Source of the DNA: Gammaproteobacteria bacterium
GTDB lineage: Bacteria; Pseudomonadota; Gammaproteobacteria; HK1
Reading direction: 5' to 3'
DNA length: 64,000 bases
NCBI GenBank assembly: GCA_021773795.1
Contig: JAJFJT010000014.1
Span: 1 to 64,000, forward strand
Under the pieces are notes generated by a model. It had not been told where the DNA came from, did not search any database, and worked only from the letters and a program-made list of their open reading frames with translations. Both the position numbers and the translations under genes were made by a program. Shown one piece after another: positions 57,612 to 64,000 of the stretch (the first letter of the stretch is position 1; every line of letters starts with the position of its first letter).

Positions 57612-59368
57612 CCTTCATAATTCAGGGGATAGGTGCTGCCAAGGGCATCTCCATCGGCATGGTGCACATCATCGATTCTGGTCAGGTCGACATTGATGAA
57701 TACACCATTCCGGAGACCCGGGTAGATGACGAGATCCAGCGTCTGGATGAGGCGCTCTCGCTGGCACGGGCACAACTACGCGCTATCCGTGCCAAGACTC
57801 CGAGCAACTTTGGCGCTGATGTCACCAACTTCATTAACGTGCACCTGCTCATGCTCGAGGACACGGTGCTTACCCAAGTGCCCATGGATCTCATTCGTGA
57901 GCGCCACTGTAATGCAGAATGGGCGCTAAAAATTCAACGCGATACAGTCGTTGGGGTTTTCGAGGCCATGGATGACCCCTATCTGCGCACCCGCAAAGAC
58001 GATGTGGATAACGTTGTTAATCGGGTGCAATGGATCCTGCAGCACGTAGAACGATCAGATCAGGCCACCGCCGAACGCCACCTTGAGGGCAAGATCGTTT
58101 TCGCCGATGACCTGACCCCAGCGGATGCAGTGCTGATGCGCCATCAAGGGGTAACCGGTTTTCTCACCGCCCACGGCGGACCAAACTCCCACGCAGCCAT
58201 CCTTGCCCGCAGCCTGCGTATTCCGGTGGTCGCGGGACTGCATAACGCACGTTTATATCTCCGCGATGGTGAAGAGGTGATCATCGATGGCCGCCAGGGT
58301 GCCCTGCTGCTAGAGCCGACCGGGGAAATTCTCGCCCATTATCAGCAACTCCAGCGTTTCATCGCCCACCACCACAACACCCGTCAGCGCCTGCGCACGC
58401 TGCCGACCACCTCGGCCAACGGTGAACGCATCATCCTGCAGGGCAATATCGAATTGCCCGCGGACGCCACGGCGGCCACCGAGGTACATGCCGATGGTGT
58501 TGGCCTCTACCGCACCGAATTTCTCTTCATGAACCGCGATACCCCCCCCGATGAAGAGGAGCAGTACGCCACCTACCGAAACGTACTTGAAGCCATGAAA
58601 GGTGCACCAGTCACCATCCGTACCCTGGATCTGGGTGCCGACAAACAGGTAGACGGGGGCCGCCCTGGCGCACCCTTGAGCGCTAATCCTGCCCTGGGCT
58701 TGCGTGCCATTCGTCTGTGTCTGCAGGAAGTTGAAATCTTTCGCCCGCAACTACGCGCAATCCTGCGTGCTGCGGTCCACGGACCCGTACGCATCATGCT
58801 GCCCATGCTCTCGGCGATGCATGAATTTCACCAGGTACAGGAAATCCTCGGCAGCTGCCGTCAGGAGCTGGAACGAGAAGGCATCGCTATCGGCAAGGAC
58901 ATCCCCATCGGTGGCATGATCGAGGTGCCGGCGGCTGCGGTATGCGCCGATCTCTTTGCCCGTGAACTCGATTTTCTCTCCATAGGCACCAACGATTTGA
59001 TCCAGTACACCATTGCTATCGACCGCGTCGACGACGAGGTGAACTACCTCTATGACCCCTTGCATCCAGCCGTACTCCGGCTGATACAAACGACCATCCG
59101 TGCGGGTCAGCGGGCCGGCATACCCGTGGCCATGTGTGGGGAAATGGCGGGTGATGCCCGTTACACACGCCTGCTGCTAGGCCTGGGGTTAAAGGAGTTT
59201 AGTGTCCACCCGAACGCCCTGCTGGAGATCAAACAGGTCATCAGTGAAAGCCACATCGGCAAGCTCAAAAAGTTTGCCGCGCGAATGATGCGTACCATCA
59301 ATACCGACAACCGCATGGCCCTGCTCCAAGCCATCAACGCAAACACCAGCGCTGCACTCAGTAGCTAG
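57608..59368 (+). CDS. ptsI: Phosphoenolpyruvate-protein phosphotransferase (Enzyme I)
   Basis: The 586-residue enzyme phosphorylates HPr from PEP. TAHGGPNSHAAILARSLRIP holds the active-site His near 193, GVGLYRTEFLFMNRD and SANPALGLRAIRL lie in the PEP-binding half, and IGTNDLIQYTIAIDR and PVAMCGEMAGD complete the PEP-utiliser signatures. There is no N-terminal GAF domain, so it is the sugar-type rather than the Ntr-type enzyme by sequence. It is coupled to ptsH. Confidence 0.96.
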   Translation: MTFIIQGIGAAKGISIGMVHIIDSGQVDIDEYTIPETRVDDEIQRLDEALSLARAQLRAIRAKTPSNFGADVTNFINVHLLMLEDTVLTQVPMDLIRERHCNAEWALKIQRDTVVGVFEAMDDPYLRTRKDDVDNVVNRVQWILQHVERSDQATAERHLEGKIVFADDLTPADAVLMRHQGVTGFLTAHGGPNSHAAILARSLRIPVVAGLHNARLYLRDGEEVIIDGRQGALLLEPTGEILAHYQQLQRFIAHHHNTRQRLRTLPTTSANGERIILQGNIELPADATAATEVHADGVGLYRTEFLFMNRDTPPDEEEQYATYRNVLEAMKGAPVTIRTLDLGADKQVDGGRPGAPLSANPALGLRAIRLCLQEVEIFRPQLRAILRAAVHGPVRIMLPMLSAMHEFHQVQEILGSCRQELEREGIAIGKDIPIGGMIEVPAAAVCADLFARELDFLSIGTNDLIQYTIAIDRVDDEVNYLYDPLHPAVLRLIQTTIRAGQRAGIPVAMCGEMAGDARYTRLLLGLGLKEFSVHPNALLEIKQVISESHIGKLKKFAARMMRTINTDNRMALLQAINANTSAALSS

Positions 59369-59378
59369 CAAGCTATTC

Positions 59379-59666
59379 ATGGAAAACTGCCACGACACCG
59401 CCACCAGCCAGGAACTTCTGGAACAACTGGCTGACGTACTGCAGCAACGTATCTGCCGCAAACCAAGAGAACAGCTGGAGATATTTTTGCGCCAAGATCA
59501 CACTATACTGCCAAGGATACGCGAAGCAGAATTATCCGGGTCATACGGATACAGGCTCGTCACCATGCGGCAATCCGGATTGGGCCACCGGTTGGTTTCA
59601 TGCCGATATCTGGTCGTGGCCATCTTTAACCGAACCCGCTGGAGCACACTGCAATGGATGGTCTGA
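59379..59666 (+). CDS. Doubtful short ORF between ptsI and the CorC-type gene
   Basis: The 95-codon frame reads MENCHDTATSQELLEQLADV, then LQQRICRKPREQLEIFLRQ, amphipathic helices that look like true coding sequence. After about codon 45 the composition changes (RYLVVAIFNRTRWSTLQWMV) and it runs 13 bp into the next gene. It may be the stump of a longer lost gene or chance. There is no clear ribosome site and no family is recognised. Otherwise the 285 bp between ptsI and the next gene hold nothing visible. Confidence 0.25.
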   Translation: MENCHDTATSQELLEQLADVLQQRICRKPREQLEIFLRQDHTILPRIREAELSGSYGYRLVTMRQSGLGHRLVSCRYLVVAIFNRTRWSTLQWMV

Positions 59667-61204
59667 CACAGGAACTGGGAATGCACTGGGCGGCGATGGC
59701 GGCTTTTTTTGCCTTCGATTCAGCGCGCCTGTCAGAACCCGATATGATCATCCGCCTGGGTATCCAGGCATTTTTGCTGTGTAGCTCTGCGTTCTTTTCC
59801 GGATCTGAAACCGCGCTGTTCTCCCTGTCCCGCCTGGACCTGCAGAAACTTCGCCGGGAACGCAACCGTCATACCGAGACCCTGCATGCCTTGCTGGATC
59901 AACCGCGTCGACTGATTATTTCCATCCTGTGCGGAAATGAGCTGGTGAATATTGCCGCGACGGCAAATATGGCGAGCATACTGGTGGTGCTTTATGGCGT
60001 GGAACGTGGGGGCTGGATCAGTATCCTTGTCATGGTTCCCCTGCTGCTGCTATTTGGTGAGGTGACCCCGAAGACTATCGCGGTTTCTAACCCGGTACGC
60101 TTCAGTACCCGGCTTGTTGCTACGCCCTTGAATCTGTGGGTCAAGGTGGTTGCGCCGCTGGTCTGGATAATTCGTGGCATCGCCGACCGCATCACCACCC
60201 TGATTGTCGGTGAGGAAAAAGCCGCCGAGAACATTCTTCAGCTGGATGAGTTCCGAACCCTGGTGGAGGAGGTCGCCAGGGAAGGAGAACTCAATGCAAC
60301 CGAACGGGTCCTGATTTATAACCTGCTGGAGGCGGGGGAGACGGAAGTTGTCGAGATCATGACCCCGCGGACGCGCACAGCATTTCTTAATGTGAACATG
60401 TCCGTAGTGGAAATGGTTGAGCAGTTTCGCGCCGGCCGTCACCCTCGTGTCCCGGTATACCGGATACACCGCGACAACCTGATGGGCTTTATCCATGCCG
60501 AGGATGTCCTGCGGCTGGTGCTCGACGATACCGATCTGTCCTCACTGGAACCGGATGACATCATGCATCCGCCGGTGGTGGTGCCCCTGACCAAGAAAGT
60601 TGATGAGATGTTCGACTTCTTTACGGACAACAACGCGCGCGCCGCGGCGGTCCTCAACGAGTTCGGCGGAGTCGAAGGCTTCGTAACCATGAAAGATGTG
60701 CTGACCTTCATATTCGGCCAGATTTCCGGCGATGTAGAGGGGCAGGAGCTGTACCAGGAACGTGACGAGAATTCCTACGAAGTGGATGGTGGTATGAAGC
60801 TGACCGATTTCAACAACCTGAGCAATTTCGGGATTGAAGACCCGCGCATGACAACCATCGGAGGTGTCGCATTTCGGCACCTGGACCGTTTACCCAAGGT
60901 TGGTGACGGTATCAGTATTGAAGATATCAGCATTACCGTCCTGGAGATGGATGGACACCGGATTGAGCGCGTGAAGATAAGCCGCGGCAAGCACGATAAT
61001 GAAGGGGCTGCCGAGTACGAGCCCGTCGCCATGGAAGAAGCGCAGGGAACGCTGGAGAATGAACTACACGATGACAAGAAGGCTGAACCCGTCGGTGGCG
61101 AACAAACTACCGATAGCGGTCAGTCTGTCAGTAATGACGCAGCGCCCCGATCTGTCGGGGCAGAGGATGTGGAGAGCAAGCCTGACCGGAAGGTAGCTCG
61201 CTAA
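59654..61204 (+). CDS. DUF21/CBS/CorC_HlyC transporter-associated protein (first of two)
   Basis: The 516-residue protein has a DUF21 (CNNM) membrane domain (FLLCSSAFFSGSETALFSLS; VMVPLLLLFGEVTPKTIAVS), two CBS domains (EIMTPRTRTAFLNVNMSVVE; VVPLTKKVDEMFDFFTDNNA) and a CorC_HlyC domain (YEVDGGMKLTDFNNLSNFGI). Related proteins handle Mg2+ or Co2+ efflux. An unusual acidic tail of about 70 residues ends the protein. The start could also be at 59744, just before the first helix. It pairs with the next gene. Confidence 0.9.
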   Translation: MDGLTQELGMHWAAMAAFFAFDSARLSEPDMIIRLGIQAFLLCSSAFFSGSETALFSLSRLDLQKLRRERNRHTETLHALLDQPRRLIISILCGNELVNIAATANMASILVVLYGVERGGWISILVMVPLLLLFGEVTPKTIAVSNPVRFSTRLVATPLNLWVKVVAPLVWIIRGIADRITTLIVGEEKAAENILQLDEFRTLVEEVAREGELNATERVLIYNLLEAGETEVVEIMTPRTRTAFLNVNMSVVEMVEQFRAGRHPRVPVYRIHRDNLMGFIHAEDVLRLVLDDTDLSSLEPDDIMHPPVVVPLTKKVDEMFDFFTDNNARAAAVLNEFGGVEGFVTMKDVLTFIFGQISGDVEGQELYQERDENSYEVDGGMKLTDFNNLSNFGIEDPRMTTIGGVAFRHLDRLPKVGDGISIEDISITVLEMDGHRIERVKISRGKHDNEGAAEYEPVAMEEAQGTLENELHDDKKAEPVGGEQTTDSGQSVSNDAAPRSVGAEDVESKPDRKVAR

Positions 61205-61220
61205 CCCTGGAGAACCCGTT

Positions 61221-62480
61221 ATGGACTTTCTGATTATTTTTATGGTGATGGTGGTACTGCTACTGCTCAAGGGGTTTTTCTCGGGCTCGGAAATTGCGCT
61301 GGTTAACTCGGACAAACTCAAGATACACCACCAGGCAAACCAGGGTAACCGGGGGGCACAATTGGTGCTGAAACTGTTTCAGACACCGGACGTGCTGCTC
61401 GGCACTACCCTGGTGGGAACCAATATATCGACCATTATTCTGACCACCCTCGGAACCATGCTGATGATCCGTACGTTCGGCCACCTGGGCGACCTGTACG
61501 CGGTACTGCTGTTTACTCCGCTGTTCCTGCTGGTGGGAGAGATTGTGCCGAAGAGCGTCTATCAGCAAAAATCCAATGAACTCGCACCGTTGATCGTGTA
61601 TCCCTTGCAGGTGTTTTCCATATTGTTCTATCCCGTCGTATTTATCTTTTCACGCATTGCACGTCTGTGCGCACGCCTCGTGGGTAGTGGCAAAACCAAG
61701 CAGAATGTATTTATTACCCGGGAACAGATGCGCATGGTGGTGGATATGGCCGACCGCGGAGCCAATGTGGATGTCTTTGATCGGGCACGCATCAAGCGCG
61801 CAATCCGCTTTGCGGACACCTCGGTTGGCGAGGCCATGATTCCGGTGGCCGAGATTACGGCGATCAACCGCGATCAGGACACGCGCCGCGCCATTACGCT
61901 GGTGCGCCGGCGTGGCTATAACCGGTTGCCGGTATATTCCCGGAATATCAGCAATATCGTGGGGATCGTTACGCTGACGACCTGGGATCTGATGAACCAG
62001 GAATTACCTGATCTCCCACTGGAGGAGCTCATCAAACCTGCCCACTATGTTTCGCCCTACCAGACAATCGACCAGCTGCTGCCTATCTTGCGCAAGCGCG
62101 AGGATCGCATGGCCGTCGTGGTCAACGAGTTTGGTTCAGCCGTCGGCATGATCACCATGGAAGACATCCTCGAGGAGGTAGTCGGTGAAATTGATGTCGG
62201 TTATGACTTCGAGGAATACCTCCCGCGACGAAAACGCATTTTCGAAATGCTGGATGACGAGACTTACCTGATGGATGCACGCCTGCCTATTGCGGAAGTC
62301 AACGAGTTACTTGGCACCAGTCTGCCAGCCGTGGAGTCGCATACCATTGGTGGCCTGATGATGGCCCGGCTGCGCCATATCCCCGGTGAAGAAGAGTCCA
62401 TTGTGGAATCAGGATTCAGGTTTACGGTCACCGAGGCAACCGAGCGGGCCGTGGTGAAATTGCGGGTTGAACCAGCGTAA
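61221..62480 (+). CDS. DUF21/CBS/CorC_HlyC transporter-associated protein (second of two)
   Basis: The 419-residue protein repeats the layout of its neighbour: DUF21 with FFSGSEIALVNSDKLKIH and LVGEIVPKSVYQQKSNELAP, two CBS domains (EAMIPVAEITAINRDQDTRR; DRMAVVVNEFGSAVGMITME) and CorC_HlyC (YLMDARLPIAEVNELLGTSL; GGLMMARLRHIPG). It begins 16 bp after the first, so the two are co-transcribed and may form a heteromer; the pair is not a recent duplication, because the sequences differ strongly. Confidence 0.9.
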   Translation: MDFLIIFMVMVVLLLLKGFFSGSEIALVNSDKLKIHHQANQGNRGAQLVLKLFQTPDVLLGTTLVGTNISTIILTTLGTMLMIRTFGHLGDLYAVLLFTPLFLLVGEIVPKSVYQQKSNELAPLIVYPLQVFSILFYPVVFIFSRIARLCARLVGSGKTKQNVFITREQMRMVVDMADRGANVDVFDRARIKRAIRFADTSVGEAMIPVAEITAINRDQDTRRAITLVRRRGYNRLPVYSRNISNIVGIVTLTTWDLMNQELPDLPLEELIKPAHYVSPYQTIDQLLPILRKREDRMAVVVNEFGSAVGMITMEDILEEVVGEIDVGYDFEEYLPRRKRIFEMLDDETYLMDARLPIAEVNELLGTSLPAVESHTIGGLMMARLRHIPGEEESIVESGFRFTVTEATERAVVKLRVEPA

Positions 62481-62548
62481 CTGATACCTGCATATTGCCC
62501 CGGATGGACGTCCCGTGAGACGATCTCCCGTCCACCAGAAATCAGATC

Positions 62549-63091
62549 TCAGCTCTCGCCTCGTAACGCGGGTGGCGTAGTGCTGCGCCCACCACGATAA
62601 CCGACGTCGTCGACCTCCGGGTCTTTCCCGGCCTCGGTGCGATATTTAAGTTGCATGCCTTTCATGAAGTTGCGTAACACCTGATCTTTGCACTCACGAT
62701 AGTGCTTGTGATCCGCCCTGCGAAAAAAGGCACTTAACTCATGTTTGCTTATCTGCAAGCCTCCCAGCGCCAGAACCTCCAATACATCATCTGCTTTCAG
62801 GTTTAACGCAATCTTCAATTTCATGAAAATAATATTGTTGTTTATACGCCGCTCTGGCTGCGGTTGCGGCCCTTCTTTTTTACCCCGCTTATCGTTAATC
62901 AAGCCGTTCAGAAAAGTAGCCAGCTGAGTGTCGCTACAGACCTGGCACCCGGGAGTGTCATCCTTTTTCAGCCAATCACTGACTTGCCCACGACTCACCT
63001 CAGATTCAGCCAAAGCAAATATCGCCATCATTCTTGTGTCATCAAAGTCGAAGGTATAGCGGATACGGCGCAGGATATCGTTATTGTTCAT
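62549..63091 (-). CDS. yehS: DUF1456 family protein (YehS-like)
   Basis: The 180-residue protein has two copies of the DUF1456 repeat: MNNNDILRRIRYTFDFDDTR with ALAESEVSRGQVSDWLKK, and NNNIIFMKLKIALNLKADDV with GGLQISKHELSAFFRR. The function is unknown. The tail after NFMKGMQLKYR is longer than usual and ends GGRSTTPPALRGES. It overlaps the S4-domain gene by 4 bp, so both are coupled. Confidence 0.92.
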   Translation of the reverse strand: MNNNDILRRIRYTFDFDDTRMMAIFALAESEVSRGQVSDWLKKDDTPGCQVCSDTQLATFLNGLINDKRGKKEGPQPQPERRINNNIIFMKLKIALNLKADDVLEVLALGGLQISKHELSAFFRRADHKHYRECKDQVLRNFMKGMQLKYRTEAGKDPEVDDVGYRGGRSTTPPALRGES

Positions 63092-63312
63092 TGCTTGTGT
63101 CCAGCCAGTTGGATGCGAATTTCTTCATCTCCCAAAGCAATGACATCCCCGGAAACTATCTTCTTTCGTTTTCTCATTTCCACCTTGCCATTGACCAAAA
63201 CCTGACCATCCGCGATGAGCAACTTTGCCTCACCACCGCTGGAAGCCATCCCTTCAAACTTCAGGATTTTATAGAGCTCAACCGGCTCCTTTGAAATTTC
63301 AACTGCTCGCAT
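63088..63312 (-). CDS. Small S4-domain RNA-binding protein (YbcJ-like)
   Basis: The 74-residue product is essentially one S4 domain: YKILKFEGMASSGGEAKLLI, ADGQVLVNGKVEMRKRKKIV and SGDVIAL. Free-standing S4 proteins of the YbcJ type are thought to bind structured RNA. I start at the ATG at 63312; the longer frame reaching 63546 overlaps the LysE gene. It is coupled to the DUF1456 gene. Confidence 0.88.
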   Translation of the reverse strand: MRAVEISKEPVELYKILKFEGMASSGGEAKLLIADGQVLVNGKVEMRKRKKIVSGDVIALGDEEIRIQLAGHKQ

Positions 63313-63355
63313 GCTGGATTTGTCCCTGAATAAAAGTGGCAGGTTATCGTATGGA

Positions 63356-63949
63356 CTAACGGAGGGCCATCCAAACCGCAACACCGAACAGCATGCTCCC
63401 GTACAGCCGGCCCTGGATTTTAACCGCGGCCTCCGATCCCAGCAGCTGGTGTATCGCCGCGCCTCCCAGAATCCAGACACTGTTGCTGGCCAGGGTGAGA
63501 AAACCCAGCGCAAATGTAAGCAAGAGGATCGTCTCCCATCCTCCATCCTGCTGCCCGGTAAACTGCGAAAACATCAACATTGGAATCATCAGAAATTTGA
63601 AGTTGAAAAATTCGAGGATGCAACCATCCAGAAAACCGGGGGCTTCAAGTTCATCCGCAGCAACAACACTGGCGTGAAAGAATTTGTAAGCAAGGTAGAG
63701 CATGTATGTGCAGCCCGCATACTTGAAACCGTTCTGCAGGGCCGGATATCGCAACAATAATGCCCCCACGCCGGCACCGATCATCAAGCTTTGCAGGATG
63801 CATACCAGATTGGTGCCAAGCAATAATGGAACGGTCCGCCGGAAACCTACAGCAGCGCCAGAGGATGCAAACAAGGTATTTGCCGGGCCCGGACTGAAGC
63901 TCAATGGAACCAGCATCAGCAACCACGCCAATACGGATGTGGCGGTCAC
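63356..63949 (-). CDS. LysE-family exporter
   Basis: The 197-residue membrane protein shows the family start WLLMLVPLSFSPGPANTLFA (SPGP motif), GFRRTVPLLLGTNLVCILQS, YAGCTYMLYLAYKFFHAS and about six membrane segments. Family members export amino acids such as lysine, homoserine or threonine; the substrate cannot be told here. It lies 43 bp before the S4 gene on the same strand, so it could share a transcript. Confidence 0.9.
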   Translation of the reverse strand: MTATSVLAWLLMLVPLSFSPGPANTLFASSGAAVGFRRTVPLLLGTNLVCILQSLMIGAGVGALLLRYPALQNGFKYAGCTYMLYLAYKFFHASVVAADELEAPGFLDGCILEFFNFKFLMIPMLMFSQFTGQQDGGWETILLLTFALGFLTLASNSVWILGGAAIHQLLGSEAAVKIQGRLYGSMLFGVAVWMALR

Positions 63950-64000
63950 GGCACCATAAATACGTGTATCCGGCCGGGTCCATGGGCACCGATCTGCAGT

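Overview
The window reads as a chromosomal segment of a GC-rich gammaproteobacterium. Three conserved gene orders support this: ftsY-ftsE-ftsX-rpoH, rsmD-coaD-ferredoxin-mutM, and gshB-tonB-yqgE-ruvX-pyrR-pyrB-pyrC' (the last as known from pseudomonads). A pyrophosphate-type phosphofructokinase, a formate-tetrahydrofolate ligase, a PEP-CTERM protein, an isolated HPr/Enzyme I pair and several families of small interspersed repeats fit the Chromatiales/Thiotrichales-type sulfur or methane bacteria better than enterics or pseudomonads. That placement is an inference. I saw no rRNA, tRNA, CRISPR array or complete insertion sequence.

Layout. 1-5.2 kb is accessory: the 3' end of a HicB-like antitoxin, a type I restriction subunit (hsdR) and an AT-rich YaaC-like gene, followed by short palindromes with a direct repeat. 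5.2-11.4 kb holds a DUF2157/GDYXXLXY membrane pair, prfC, a pentapeptide protein, ycgN and the protease bepA. 11.7-21.6 kb is core: PPi-phosphofructokinase, a bidirectional terminator, rpoH, ftsXEY, an active/inactive pair of M16 peptidases, rsmD, coaD, a ferredoxin and mutM. 21.6-26 kb is accessory: palindromic repeats, a truncated Avd-like fragment (a trace of a diversity-generating retroelement), a DUF1566 PEP-CTERM protein, a small secreted ORF, a membrane protein, and a TPR protein with an L,D-transpeptidase. 26.1-35 kb, on the minus strand, carries mpaA-like, ubiA, ubiC, recG, ridA, spoT, rpoZ, gmk and yicC. 35.2-43.9 kb has rph-rdgB-hemW, a small secreted protein, a Ser/Thr kinase, a PilZ protein, fhs, a Trm112-like protein, a peroxiredoxin and a FecR protein. 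44-45.1 kb is a degraded patch with a toxin-antitoxin pair whose toxin lacks a normal start codon and a frameshifted lipoprotein. 45.2-51.7 kb is the gshB-to-pyrK run. 51.8-59.4 kb holds an EAL/HDOD protein, hemCDXY and ptsH-ptsI. 59.6-64 kb holds two CorC-type transporters, a DUF1456 protein, an S4 protein and a LysE-type exporter.

The most noteworthy signals lie between the genes. (1) Four copies, plus one solitary end, of a ~135-140 bp element with terminal inverted repeats, no coding capacity and a nested hairpin, MITE-like. (2) A second, ~30-40 bp repeat that sits at gene 3' ends and supplies the stop codon or last residues of mutM, the PilZ gene and hemD. (3) A near-perfect CIRCE (HrcA) operator overlapping a candidate sigma-70 promoter just upstream of rpoH, which suggests the heat-shock sigma factor is itself under HrcA control. 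(4) A 22-codon Avd N-terminus cut off at a palindromic repeat, downstream of a DUF1566 gene. No complete, clearly new multi-gene system is visible.
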